From Lepeophtheirus salmonis (Eukaryota > Arthropoda > Copepoda > Siphonostomatoida > Caligidae), in the NCBI RefSeq assembly GCF_016086655.4, contig NC_052136.2, positions 56,846,492 through 56,910,491 on the forward strand: a DNA stretch of 64,000 nucleotides, written 5' to 3'. Below, piece by piece: positions 47,640 through 59,415 of this stretch. The notes beneath the pieces are model-generated. The model had not been told where the DNA came from. It searched no databases and was given only the letters and a program-made list of their open reading frames with translations. A program made the translations under genes and the position numbers. Position 1 is the first letter of the stretch. Each line of letters starts with the position of its first letter.

Positions 47640-47850
47640 AAAAGAGATAAATTTGGGATCAATCCAAAAATGGCCTCACAAAGAGAGAAAAGGATGGTCA
47701 CACCTTCATCTTCAGTGACAAAAAAAAATGGACTCTTTACTTCGTGCGCTACTACAGGAGCAATAGATACCTTGCCTTCAGCTTAGTGGATAAGGACTAT
47801 GATTACCTTACCTCCAAACACCCAGCATCGAGGATGAGCTTGTGAGTTGT
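47640..47850 (+). pseudogene. Mariner-type transposase fragment around first catalytic Asp
   Basis: Plus strand: FIFSDKKKWTLYFVRYYRSN, RYLAFSLVDKDYDYLTSKHP, ASRMSL. This matches the (I/V)FSDEK.WTVD...RRN(D/N)RY block and the following KHPASVM block of mariner transposases. The first Asp is kept while the following Glu is replaced by Lys. No other part of the gene is present nearby. Confidence 0.75.
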
Positions 47851-48176
47851 TCCTTTCAATAAATAGGAGATATTATTCATCTGGTTCAATACAGGTTCAA
47901 CGCTACTGACACTTTTTTGAAATGTTGAGGAATTAGTTGATTTCATTTTGTAATTTTAATAATACAACAATATAAAATATAAGTGTAAATTACACAAATT
48001 TTAGTGCTGAAACTCATTTTTTTTTTAGCTGAAACAGCAAGTTATAGACTGTTAAACCAACTTGCAAATAGTATATATTTTTTCTAGTTTCATCATTGAT
48101 ATGTATAATTGAAATTAAAATGGTGGCTTGTATAATCAAATAAGACGTTACTATGTACTATATAAATGTATATTAG

Positions 48177-48268
48177 TGATGCATAAAAGTGCTTACATCG
48201 GTACAGAGTAACTCCATGGCGGCTATACTGATGCATAAAAGTGCTTACATCGGTACAGAGTAACTCCA
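48177..48268 (+). repeat. Perfect 40-bp tandem duplication (52-bp period)
   Basis: Two exact copies, 48177-48216 and 48229-48268, of a unit starting TGATGCATAAAAGTGCTTAC and ending GAGTAACTCCA, separated by 12 bp. Perfect identity suggests a recent duplication. It immediately precedes the element at 48285. Confidence 0.9.
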
Positions 48269-48284
48269 ATAGAAACAAATGTAA

Positions 48285-48975
48285 TGTACCGAGGGGTCCA
48301 TTAAAATCTTACAACTTTGAATTTTAAACTTCAAGAAGATATAAAATATTATTATTTAACAATAAATTATGTAACCAAATTAATAGTATAAATAGATGTG
48401 TGTCTGAGCGGTCTTAATCATGAATGTAGCCACTGTTTGCGGCATTGATGGCTTCCAGGCGGCTGTGGAAGGCCTGGCACACACTGCAGTTGGTTTCATC
48501 CGTAATGGTGTCCTAGTTCTGGATGACAGTTGCTTTGAGGACTTCAGTGTTTGGATGATGTACCCAAAAGTTCTTGTCGAGGGGGGTTGCAGGGGCTGTA
48601 GGGGGAGGGGAAGTTTCAAAATTTAGTTCAAAAGAGAGTGTTGCAACGGAGGGGATGAGTTTCTTTCATTTTGGTGTCAAAAGTGGTCTGTCCACATCGT
48701 GCATAGCCCTTATGGACTTGAGGGAATTAACCTTTGGCTGTTTTCTATAGCTATTCCGGGTTCAGTTTGGCCAGTTTGATAGGAGCCCTTCCTTCTACCG
48801 AACCTTTCACTTTGGATAATGGGGGTAGAAGGTGGTCTTGAAGACACCCAATTGCTTGGAAACTTCTGTCAGGGGGTTTCCTGCGTCAGAACGTACAAAA
48901 ATTGAAATTTGTAGATCACGTTCATGTGTCATTTTCTCGACTTGTACGTAAGAAGGAGAGCTCAGATTTGTCTTG
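48285..48975 (-). mobile_element. Internally deleted mariner-type element (copy 3)
   Basis: Minus strand: start MTHERDLQISIFVR, decayed helix-turn-helix with a QLGVFKTTF-like segment, an N-terminal region ending near DVDRPLLTPK, then directly the tail CQAFHSRLEAINAANSGYIHD, so the catalytic core is deleted. The outer end TACCGAGGGGTCCATTAAAA at 48287 corresponds to the 27 and 63-kb copies. Overlapping open frames on both strands at 48380-48626 are shadows. Confidence 0.72.
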
Positions 48976-48979
48976 TAGC

Positions 48980-49990
48980 TTATAGTTTATGCTTTAATAT
49001 ATCCAAATATGAATTCATATTTCTAATCACTCAACCTAAATTAATTATTAAATTATTATTTTTATCCTATGTTTTTCAACGTTGAGGGGGGGAAATGTAA
49101 AAGAAAAATTATATATTTATTTATTACTGATTACTCTGTCTATTTTTTATTCTTGTCGTCATAATTGTCATGCAAAAAAAAACACACAGTAAGTGCTCAG
49201 ATTACAATTAACCATCTGGTATATATGTAGGGATGGTGTATGAGATGTGATTGAATTTTCTAATCCCATGAGTTATCTCTCAAAATACTCTATTTTTTTT
49301 TTCATCCTAGAAAAATAAATTATATATTTATAGGCCAAATTTCTTTTTTTCAAAACTAGTCCAATTAAGTCTTTTTTTTTTTTACATTTATTTAAAAAAG
49401 AAGCAGAAAATTAAAAAAGAGAGAAAAGGAAAAAACTTGCAATCTGTAAAAAAATTTTCTGCTTCCCTTATCTTTTTTTTTTTTTTTGCATACCTTTATT
49501 TTAATTATCTTTGTTTTTCGAAGCAGCAGCAACCCTCTGAAAGAAGTTAATTTAGAGAATTCATGTATCGATCAACATTTATTAACGAGCTCTTAGCTCC
49601 CCCCTTCTCCTATGGACTTGACAATGACATTGCACTTTTTTTCTCTTTCCATTCCCCTCCCCTTGCTACATACAATAATAGCAATAATAATAATATATAT
49701 AATGTCAGCCATCCAGCAAGCCAGGAACCATTCTACCTACATATTCGTTATGTACAGCAAGAAGAACCAATCTAACCACGGTTTATAGATTTTATGTTTC
49801 TACAGTGCAGAAATTTACGATTTCTAGGAAATGTCTCTTATATTTCAATTCCTTGTTGGAATAAATAAGGCAATTTTCTAACCCTGTATTCTACATAATA
49901 ACTTTTTAACAACCTTATTTCTGAGTGAGCTACATGACGACTACTCCAGGGGATGGTCACAATCCCCGAAATTTAGGGTTTTTAAAAATA
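48980..49990. other. No gene recognised
   Basis: Poly-T tracts at 49290-49480. A 70-codon plus-strand frame at 49563-49775 has a moderately protein-like sequence (SHPASQEPFYLHIRYVQQEE) but no recognised motif. Confidence 0.4.
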
Positions 49991-49997
49991 TATACAT

Positions 49998-50633
49998 GGG
50001 TGTTCTGAAAAGTTTCCGACCGAACAAAGATGCAAAACATTTTTTCTGATTTTTTAACATAGTCTCGTTGTAGCTCAACCGACTTTTCCCGTTGGATCTC
50101 TCATCTCTTTCACCCGTCTAAATAGTACTCTGCAAAATAATTGTTGATGATACATTTTTTGTTTCTGGCTAAATTACTCCAAGTTAGATTGAATTAAACG
50201 TGTCAAAATTTAGTACAACATGTCTTTATGTACCTGCAATTGTTTGAATCCATTTAAAGGTTAGGCTATGGAACGACGTAGCTCAATGGACAACGCACTT
50301 CCAAGGAATTATTCTTTTTAACTCTGTTAGTTTGCACATGTGTCGATCTGATAATGATGTATATGGAATTCAAAGAATATTACTAGGCCAGTTCGAGTAA
50401 ATATAATACTATAATTTTTATTTAAACATAATCAGTACAACATCCTTGGTCAGTTAAATGGGATTTTTTTTTAAATAACACATTCATAACAAGAAAATGA
50501 AGCTTGGTTCTCGATTTTATTCATTTTCACAAAAAAATACTACCATTAACTTAACAAGATTCTAAATATATGTGATTAGCTTTTATTTACAAGTGCTGTC
50601 ATTTTCATATTGAGGAAACTTTTCAGACTACCC
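49998..50633. mobile_element. Short non-autonomous mariner-like element with a SINE nested in it
   Basis: Inverted termini: GGGTGTTCTGAAAAGTTTCC at 49998-50017 and the reverse complement of GGGTAGTCTGAAAAGTTTCC at 50614-50633, 18 of 20 bases matching. These resemble mariner ends. Total 636 bp with no transposase; a SINE copy occupies about 50270-50480, so the original element was near 0.4 kb. Confidence 0.75.
50272..50482 (+). repeat. tRNA-derived SINE (copy 4, near full length)
   Basis: Head ATGGAACGACGTAGCTCAAT then GGACAACGCACTTCC; TAGCTCAATGGACAACG is a good A box. TTATTCTTTTTAACTCTGTTAG is followed by a decayed B box (TGTGTCGATCTG). Middle TATATGGAATTCAAAGAAT, tail GAGTAAATATAATACTATAA, ending in T/A-rich sequence. 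Confidence 0.68.
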
Positions 50634-50639
50634 TTGTGC

Positions 50640-51930
50640 GACTCAACTTTAGCATTGGGGTTCTATATATGATACATAGATTCAGTTTAATAGTGCAGAC
50701 AATTTAAAAGAAATGAAATAAGTATTATTTTCTAGATCATTTTGATCAATATATTATTGCAAAAAAAATTATGTTATCGATGAAAATGAATATACATATA
50801 ATTTTGTATGACTATTTTTCCTCATTTCCGCGGAAATTTCCACATTTTGCAAAATGTTGGGATACTTTTTATTACACAAGAAATCTCTGATTGTATGAAG
50901 AGCAAATGTTAAAAATCAAAATAATTACAAATATTACATTTAAAAAAAATCTGAAATACAATGTCGTAACTTTTTTTAAAAACAATATTGAAAGCATCTT
51001 TAACAAAAAAAAATTGGGAATACAAGAATCAACAATACTTTATTATTATAAAATGTATGCCTTCATACAATGCTTTTCAAATGAATGAAAATTTGAAGAT
51101 ATTTATTTCGGATAGGGACTCAGTCATTCTATATTATAAACTAACCTTTTTAAAAATGTTTTTTGGGATTCAAATGTTTGAATTTTTCTGGACCTGATTA
51201 GAGTAACAACCTTTTTATTTTTATTTATCACTTACATAGCCAATACTAACAGACTGATGCATCTCTATTCCATTTTGTAGTTACTATACAAACGTTTTAC
51301 TAATTATTATTTGCCTATCACTATTATCAGTTCAAAAATATATTATTATCCCCTTTGAATAATGTTAAATGTACGACTATTACCTTACGTTTATCTTAAA
51401 TTTTCAAGACTTACTCCTGAATCTTTATATAAATTTCAGAAAAGATGCTTTTCTTTCCGATTCATAAGAAACCTTCAACTTTTTTTGAACAAAATCACTC
51501 TGATGTTTCAGCATGCAATTAATTTATTTTAGCATCAAATTATCAACTGTTTTTGAGGACAAAAGTTTGAAATTTTAGGTGCAAGTGTTGTCACAATATT
51601 TCTGAAAGGCTTTGGTATTGGAAACTCGATTAATGTTTTATTAGTTTTTCATAATTTTCCGACTAAAAATATTTAAAAAAATGTTTTTAAGGAGCAATTC
51701 ATCAACACTTACAATTTGTAGTATTTTTGTTTGTGATTTTGACGTTTTCTATATTTGAGACAATTTTCATTATATATATAAAAAAAAGAAAACAGTTTTG
51801 TTTGAAAAGGAGGAAATAACTCGGAAATGGGGGGGGAGGGATTTTAATGAAGTCACGACGCTTCAAATAATTATTCAATAACACTGTCATGCAGAAATGA
51901 TCGGAAGTAGTATTGTGAGGAATTGAGATG
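50640..51930. other. No gene recognised
   Basis: AT-rich; the upstream part of the adjacent LINE may extend here, but no motif is visible. Confidence 0.4.
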
Positions 51931-52925
51931 TGCACCCGAAAAATCGCTTTCAGTTTCCAAGAATGATATTGATTTTTTTGAGAAGCATCTTACTGAAAAA
52001 TAAATCCAGGATGCAATAAATTGTACAGATGCAAAAGCTAATAGATCACTCGGCTATCTAGTTTTACCTTTGAATTTTATAAAAAGTATCCTAATTTTTT
52101 AACGCCATTTTATTTTCATTTTATAAAGAAGTTCTATCCGTTGGTAACTTTCCAGATTTGCCTCAATGGGATGCATAATTCTTAGTCCCAAGCAAAGTAA
52201 GTATCCAAGATGTTTTAAAAAATTTAGGACCTTTGACTATGTAAATTTCCTGCGGTTTAGGCAACCGGTTGAGCAAAGTTTTGAAGCAAATATTACATCC
52301 GGTCTGTTATGGTTTTATGAAAAACAAATTAATGGAAAATGTACCTCTAACGTTGAATACCTTTTTAGAATCATTTGACAATGTTTCTTTAATAACTGTT
52401 GATTTTTCTTAAGCTTTCGATACACTCTTTCACAAATTCATAATTGAAAAGTTATTTAGAAAAAGATTTGGTTAATTTATCGTCAGGATAGCTGGAGCTC
52501 TTCTATCCAAATCCCAAACGAGTATGGCTATATTTGATAACATAAAATCTCTACTCTTTTTATGTGCATCTAGACTTTTAACCAGAAAATTCACATGGAA
52601 TGTGACATAATTCTTTTTTTTCCCCACTTAAGGTGTCTTTGTTGCACAGATGACTTAACTATGTTTTCTGGGGGATCCACAACAAAGAATAGTCATTTAA
52701 GAGAACTATACGTCTGCTATATGTTTTTTCCATAGTTTCTTTATTCAAAATAAAAATAAAATACTCAGCCAATATCATGGAATCATTGAAAAGAATGGCC
52801 AACTTAAACCCGACAAAAGATGAAGTTATTAGTCTATTGGATTGGGACCGACTGCGTTTAAAAAATATAAAAGAAATCACCAGAAAGATTAGGAGGGCTT
52901 CTGGTTTTTTTTAACTTTCAAACGT
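51930..52925 (+). pseudogene. Degraded non-LTR retrotransposon (LINE) reverse transcriptase
   Basis: Plus strand, several frames: an entry motif (FFEKHLTEK.IQDAINCTDAK), FLVPSKVSIQDV.. (the (V/I)PxxK fingers region), PVCYGFMKNKLMENV (the Q.GF..G.S block), VDFS.AFDTLFHKFIIEKL at about 52398-52450 (catalytic block A, DFSKAFDTV.H in active enzymes), CTDDLTMFSGGS at 52643-52678 (the YADD catalytic block, Tyr-Ala changed to Cys-Thr) and LNPTKDEVISLLDW (thumb, LN..KTEVM). Many stops and frameshifts. The order of motifs makes the RT call secure; the clade (jockey/CR1-like) is uncertain. The endonuclease part was not found. Confidence 0.82.
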
Positions 52926-52929
52926 ACAA

Positions 52930-53765
52930 ATAAATCATCATGAATAAGATTTGCACGACTTGGTTGGAAGTGAGGAAGGATACACAATGTTAATACGCTA
53001 TAAACTCAGGAAACAGGAAAGAGTCAATGGGCCATTTCTGGAGAATAAGGTGGATGGGGAAGTCATACGGAGCCTAATCTATGAAAATTTTTGTGATCGA
53101 TTTTAGTGACTTGTAACAGGGTGGATTTATTTAAATGAAAAAATAGGTGTTATTTTATTCAAATAGAGTTGTTTTTTATAATTTAAACACTTCAAATAAT
53201 TGTTGTTGATTAATTGGGCCTTTTTGGGATAGCAAATCAATATTATATCATGCACATTCCAGAATATTGGTTCTATAACCTTGTCAGCCGCACGCATTTA
53301 ATTCGGTTCATTGCGTGCAGTTCACTGGCCTGACTGTCGATTGGACTATGGGCAGTAGTTAAATATCGTATTTATGTTGGTTGAATTGCTCCAAATGATT
53401 AACTTTTATTGCTTTAGAACAATGGGGAACTTGCAAGACACCCATTCTTCATAGAGCTTTCGCATGTCCAAATATTCATTCACTCTATTGATACCTAAAG
53501 AATCTCAGCTATGTTGATCAACCTCACTTTACAATAACTCAAATTTATTCTGGATACTTCTTTGATGCTTTTGTCGGTAACTTCCTCTTTCGGACGTCTA
53601 CTCCGACAATTGTCTTCGACGCTTATTTCCTCATGTATAAATTTAGTAAACCATATTTGAACGGTTGATTTCGCTGGGGCGTAGTCTGAGTAATGTTGAT
53701 CAAACCAATCTTTGTCTTCAACAGTATTTAAAAAAAAATGTTTCATAAACTTCTACACGAATAGT
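52930..53765 (-). pseudogene. Degraded mariner (classical, cecropia/mauritiana-like) transposase
   Basis: Minus strand from the ATG at 53746: MKHFFLNTVEDKDWFDQHYS, APAKSTVQIWFTKFIHEE, SVEDNCRSRRPKE and INIAEIL. This matches the classical mariner N-terminus (Y...AP....V..WF..F, D....GRPKE, ..IAEI). Further down: GQ.TARNEP, KVIEPIFWNVHDIILICYP (the KVM..VFWD..GII..DYL block) and INNNYLKCL. The PPYSPDLAPSDY end is decayed beyond certainty. Multiple stops. This lineage is distinct from the others in the window. Confidence 0.82.
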
Positions 53766-54064
53766 TTGAAGGTTGATAATAAATAAGAATCATATCATTT
53801 ACATTCATTGGCGCCATCTTTTCGGCTGACATAATATGTAAAATGTTAGTGGTTATATAGAGTCCAGAGATTAAGACAAAGGTGGGACATTGAAACACGT
53901 ACCTGCTCTTAAAAAATCTTAATTTAAGTATAGATATTGTTATTGTTAAGTAGCTATTTAATATATTTTATAAATAGTGTATGTATTGTAAATTAAACTG
54001 CTTCAACAAGGAAAGAACTCTCAAAACAGAGGTGGAATAAGTTGTTATACTTACTAATGTACAT

Positions 54065-54850
54065 CGTGTAATTTTTTTGATTATGATCGAGGAAGATCCC
54101 TCCAACAGCATCAATGCACCACTTGGGTGACGATTTTAAGGTAGACGAGATCACCCTCAGGAGGGGAGTTCATGATGAGACTCCAAGACATCTCCTTACC
54201 GACAGGATAAAGGCCTTAAGGCTTGAGAGTAGCAGAAAAGTCTTCATTACTTAAAGAGTTATCCGTCGACTGTGAAGATCTTCTCAGACACGAAGATCTT
54301 CACAGTCGACAAGGCTTTGAACTCCAGAAACAACAGCATGGCAGCATCACCTGATGAACTCCAGGGATCATCCACTCCAAACAATGTGGCCTCTGATTGG
54401 AAGAAAATAGATCCCTTCTTCTTCAAGACCAATAAGAAAATTGAGGCTGAATGGTACTATAAAGTCTTGAGATAAAAAATCTTGCCGTGGCTAAAAGATA
54501 TCCATCCTGAGAGCAACTATAAGATCACCAAGACTGTGCCCTCAGCCATACGGCTTTGAAGACACATAAATTTTCTGCAAGGAGCACTTTCCTGAATTAT
54601 GGTGCAAGCCCTTCTTCCAGTCCTGATCTCAATCCTCTCGACTTTATTGTTTGGATCGTCTTAGAGAGAAAGGTTGGAAAGACATCACACAGGAATGTGC
54701 AGGAGCTCAAGGCCAGCATCAAGAAGCAATAGGCCACCATGTCCGCCGATTATATTGTGGCAACCTACGCCAAGTTACTGCCTCGGGTAGAGGCTTTGAT
54801 TGAGGCTGGAGGCGGCCATATTGAATAATTCTTCCCAAAATTGATTGATA
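54065..54850 (+). pseudogene. Degraded mariner-type transposase
   Basis: Plus strand: HHLGDDFKVDEITLRRGVHD, ETPRHLLTDRIKALRLESSR, then PSTVKIFSDTKIFTVDKALN (first catalytic Asp; the usual SDEK is SDTK), FFFKTNKKIEAEWYYKVLR, a decayed second-Asp region (the QDGAP block is not recoverable), SSPDLNPLDFIVWIVLERKV (third Asp retained), GKTSHRNVQELKASIKKQ and the tail VEALIEAGGGHIE. Stops and frameshifts at several points; the N-terminal DNA-binding domain is missing. Confidence 0.85.
54265..54310. repeat. Perfect 19-bp inverted repeat within the 54-kb transposase
   Basis: GTCGACTGTGAAGATCTTC (54265-54283), an 8-base loop, then GAAGATCTTCACAGTCGAC (54292-54310): a 19-bp stem with no mismatch. It lies over the codons for STVKIF-SDT-KIFTVD, i.e. 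across the first catalytic Asp. Confidence 0.95.
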
Positions 54851-55227
54851 AAAGTTTTTTCCATACCATTTTTCATGATACTTTATAAAAGTTATTAAGG
54901 TTTTGGTTTTAATTCATGATTGCGGAAAATTTCACTGTCGCACTCTGTATATCTCTGTCTTAAAGTGCATAGGTAAATTTAGAAAGGGTATAATGATTTA
55001 ACTCTACCTAAATATAATGGTGTATGTTATGGATTTTAGGGTAGTTTGGCCTTGATTATATATTTTTTAGTTTAGAAAAGGGAAATGATTTTCTCTCTGA
55101 ATCATAAAAAAGAAGAGAACGTACACCCATGCAAAGAAAACATCCAATGAAGAAATTATGGAATGAAATGATTTTTTTCATAATCATAGTGTGCGTTATA
55201 TATCAACCTTAGAAACACAATTTTTTG

Positions 55228-55315
55228 GATGCAACGATGTAGTTCAATGGACAACGTAATCTGGAGAAATTATTCTTTTGAACTCAATGCGTGTTTATTC
55301 GATTCCCGATATAGA
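55228..55315 (+). repeat. tRNA-derived SINE head (copy 5)
   Basis: ATGCAACGATGTAGTTCAAT then GGACAACG (A box), TTATTCTTTTGAACTCAATG, and a B-box-like TTATTCGATTCCC. The matching tail, displaced by about 400 bp of unrelated sequence, is at 55727-55805. Confidence 0.65.
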
Positions 55316-55726
55316 TATAAATATTGTTAGTATTTTGGGCATGTCCTGACAGTTTGAATAATGTTTTGTTGGGGAACAGATAATTTGTCAGTAAAGTTAA
55401 TTAGATCAACTAGATCAATTAGATCAGCTGTACCGAGGTGGGAGAGGGAAAAGAATCCGATGTTGATCCTCAATTCTACTCTGAGTCCAACAAGGATTAT
55501 AACTCTCTAACAAATCCTTAGTATTTATCTGCACAAACAGATTTTCAATCTGGGTATGTATATATTTGTTTGTAGTAGATAAGTAAGTTCACTACTATTT
55601 AGTTACAGCTGAGGAAAAGAAAAGACAGGGTTCAGTTTTCCAATTCCAAAAATAAAACAGGCGAGCAAATATTAATCCTCACAGTTAGCAACACTGATTA
55701 TGTGAAAAACATTTTTAGGTAAAATG

Positions 55727-55805
55727 GAGTAATTGTAATACTATAATGTTTACTTATACTTAATTAGTGAAACTCCATCTGACTAATTAAAGGATCATTA
55801 AAGAA
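55727..55805 (+). repeat. SINE tail (probably belonging to copy 5)
   Basis: ATGGAGTAATTGTAATACTA, AATGTTTACTTATACTTAAT, GTGAAACTCCATCTGACTAA then TTAAAGGATCATTAAAG and an A-rich end. Nearly identical to 46512-46605. Confidence 0.65.
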
Positions 55806-55809
55806 AAAG

Positions 55810-56915
55810 AAACAGTTTAGTGTAAAAGGTAGTGTACGAAAACAAATTATGTGATGATGACTCAAGGGAAATTATTAAAAACACCTGGAAAAGGAAATTA
55901 CATACGTTTATGTAAAGTACATTTATGTGATTATATGGATTAGAATACTACAAAATAAAACTTAAAAGTGGTTACAATATTTTTTAGAGAGCTCTTGCGA
56001 GCTCATTGACAAAATGTATTATAAAATTGATCCCTTGAATTTAAAACTTCTTTTATGAAGAAGCAATATTTTTGTAATTATTCGGTCAGTTTTTCATTGC
56101 ATTAGTTGTAAGGTATATCATTTAAATAATATATTCGTTTACTAATTGTTAATATTTTCAATCAAAATTTAAAATGGATTCATTTAACATATATTAGAGC
56201 TATTCTAACTCTCAGTACAAAGGGGTCAGTTCCATTAATTGATTTTACAATAGTATTGTTTGCAAGGATGGTCGAAAATATTTCTGACCTCAACGTGAAG
56301 ATAGCAGTATTCGTAAATAAATGTTGGTCACATCTATAGAGCATTTTTGACAGTTTTTGGAGGCGCAGTTGTTATGTAACGGTCGTTAGATTGAGTTAAT
56401 GTGACTTTTTTTTTGTAAATAGAGAAAATCGAATATTGCTCTGTTGGTGCAGCTTAGGGACCATTAATTTGAGTTTTGGGACCAACTAATTAATGTGAAT
56501 GAAATTTGTATACACCATTAAATATAGTCCAAAAAGTAGACAACAATTATTTTTGTTAAATGAATAGACAATCAATTTAGTGAACAATTATTTTCTGGAG
56601 AAAAACGCCGAGTACTGTTTGGATGGAATTACATAGATGGGAGCATCGCAGAAAAAAGTGTGTAGAATTACACAAAGATGATGTTAAAAAAAAATAATTC
56701 TTTTTTTTTTTTGTATCTATGCTAGGTTTGAAACTTTTTATAAACCCTGGTATTATTTTTAATTATTTTATAAATGGTTACAGGGTTCATTTTATCTTGT
56801 TGTTCACATTCTATTATTTTCAATTTTTCACGAGTAAAATTCAAAAAAAATGTTTTGTGAGGACATTTATTTGACAAAATCATGAGATAATAGTGCTCGG
56901 CAGAACTTTTATTCA
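55810..56915. other. No gene recognised
   Basis: AT-rich DNA; short frames only. Confidence 0.5.
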
Positions 56916-56919
56916 GTAT

Positions 56920-57320
56920 GTGAGCCCTCAGATCTAATAATTGCCTCAATTCAAGGCCTAAAACCCTCGCAGATATTGACTATGCTGTCTGTCTCGAGCT
57001 AGGTCCTCTTCTTCTTGATGGAATCCTTTACAGACTAGATACTCCTGCGAGGAGTAGCACACACCCTCTCCTCCAGCCGCACCTATATATAATATTCCAA
57101 GGGGTTCGCGTCTGGAGAGGAGGCTAGCCACATAGTTATGTCCCAAAAGTCCGGAAAGTTGTCTCTTAGGAAGGCCTGGTTCTTAGCGGTGCTATGACAC
57201 GAAGCTCCGTCTTGAATGGAAACAAAGTTGTCCTCCAACTTTTCTCTAGTCTAATGAAGTACTTTATTTTCCAGAATTTTGATGTAAGTATCTACATGGA
57301 GTGGCTCCTTTCTCTCCAAA
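56920..57320 (-). pseudogene. Tc1/mariner transposase C-terminal fragment
   Basis: Minus strand, mostly one frame with a few stops: PLHVDTYIKILENKVL, REKLEDNFVSIQDGASCHST (second catalytic Asp in QDG), AKNQAFLRDNFPDFWDITMW, ASSPDANPLEYYI (the third acidic residue is Glu, and the preceding Leu is Ala), RLEERVCATPRRS and the tail VNICEGF. The upstream part (about 57.35-57.45 kb) has lost its frame. Inactive. Confidence 0.82.
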
Positions 57321-57324
57321 AAAA

Positions 57325-59410
57325 AAGGGAATGCATACTTCGCTTGTGCTTGCCACTGGATTTTTTGTTCTGAGACATGTCTCACTTAAGCTGAGTCATT
57401 GTCTGGATGTTAGCCTGTGATTAGTTATTATCTTATTTTCTCTTTTTAACAGTCTCAGCTTGCTCTGTTCAGAGATAAAATGTCTTGTAGTCCTCCTCTG
57501 ATCAAGCAAGTTTGTCAGGCATGGTATGGGTCTGAAGAGGGTTGTGAATCTAGTATATCTAGTTATCCAATCTAGTATATCCAGGAAATAATTATTATGA
57601 CATTTGAATCTGCTATAATATATTGAAAGTCAATCACTTATTCGCCACTTCAAAAGGTGTGGATTGGAGATAGTTTCAAGTGCAGTTAGTGGACAAAAAA
57701 TTACTTTAAGGCATAATTTCTAAATAGGTTTGAAAAATAACAAAATGTATTTTTGCTGTATTGTCGTAAACTTTGGCACGTCTGGATCAATCCAGCTCCG
57801 AGTAGTTGAGCCAAAAGTTAAAAAGTTTCTTCGATCTCTGTAAAACTTTTTCAAAGTTTTTATCAATTATCTTTCGAATGTTTTTTGAATTTTAACTATA
57901 CAGTATTGGTAAAATAAGAAAAAAACTCTTCTTTACAAGAGGTGACATTTTTTTTTATATAACTCTAACTTGCAGAGAAATATTATTTTAAAAACTCAAC
58001 TCGAACTCAAATAAACAAAGCTTACAATGTTTGAGCACATATTAATCTCTTCTATAATTGTTTTTACATTTATTATTATAAGCTTTTTTTATTGTATAAT
58101 TGTCGCTTAATTTTTCTGATTTTTTATTTTCAAAAGAATATCGCCTTCATTTTTAGGTTTCATAAGCTTCTCCAAACTATGGGCAAATATGTGTTCAATT
58201 ACTGCTAAAGTATTATATAATTAACCTTACGCAAGAATGCTTAATGCAATCATTTTTTTTAAATATCGAAAGAAAAAATAAATTTGCTAGTGGTGTAGCT
58301 GAGATGTTAATAATTATATAACATTGCAACATAATTTAATTTAATTTATGGGTTGTTATGAAAATAAATATTTACTAAAATTATCAAAATTATTTGATTA
58401 AGGTAATGAAATTGACATATGTATTGAAATTTGATTTTATCCATTCAATGAAAAAATATTTTTCACTGCAGCATTCCTTTACTCAATCTCGACTTGCCTC
58501 AAAGCTCAAAAACTCTAACTCGAGTCAATAATTCATTACTTGAACTAGATAAAACCAGATATTTATAAATCAAATCTAAATGGATAGTAGATTAACAAAT
58601 ATGTGTAATTAATAAGAACCTATCCTTAATACAATTAGTTTTTGAAGTACAGACCTAATTTAGCATACTCTTCCGGACTCTCAAATTTAATTAAGAAATC
58701 TTTTGAAAACTGTAATGACTTAAGAAGTGTATACTAAATTAATTATGTACTTTAAGAACCAATTTTGTTGCCACTTTAAACTTCTGAGAGACCCACGATC
58801 AGTATATTCTTAAAGTAATATTCATATTTTTTACAGAACTACCCTTAATTCTATCAGCCACAAAATTCATATTATCTGGAATTTGTTTTAGCCAACAACG
58901 ATTAACTGGTTTACAAATAAACTCATCTTTTATGACACCAAGACCTAATATACTAATACTAATTCTTCTCTCAGCATATAGATGGTTTTGCAGATTGGCT
59001 CAAAGAAAGTAAAATAGAATATATTCAGAAAAATATTTTTTGATACGTCTTCAATTTTTTTAATCTTGTAGTTAGTACTGACAATTCTTAATTTTTTTTT
59101 CAGGCCATAACAACTTAAGTTGAAACTTCAATTCATCCCAAAAAAAAAAAAAACATACACCACCATATTTGAATATGTCAAGTGTATCTTTTATTGGTTT
59201 TTACTGGATACTAATAAATTAGTTTTCTCGACGTTGATTGAAACACCCAATTTATAAAAATATATTTACAGGTTAGGCAGCAAAACATGGACTGTTAATT
59301 AATTATTTTTTTTGTAATTCCTATTATGAGTAGTTGTGACTATTTTTTGATATTCTGTTTCTGCCGTCCTTTTTACATAAACAAACTATACTGATTATTA
59401 AGTAAGTTCA
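57325..59410. other. No gene recognised
   Basis: AT-rich; poly-A at 59140. A CAGCTCCGAGTAGTTGAGCC block at 57799 looks repeat-derived but has no partner I can see. Confidence 0.5.
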
Positions 59411-59415
59411 TCATC

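Noticed and set aside
48420..48626. Plus-strand frame with MNVATVCGIDGFQAAVEGLA
   Set aside because: Antisense of the transposase tail CQAFHSRLEAI in the deleted mariner element.
51930..52925. Possible intact retroelement
   Set aside because: The YADD block reads CTDD, block A contains a stop, and frames change repeatedly; only a fossil reverse transcriptase remains.
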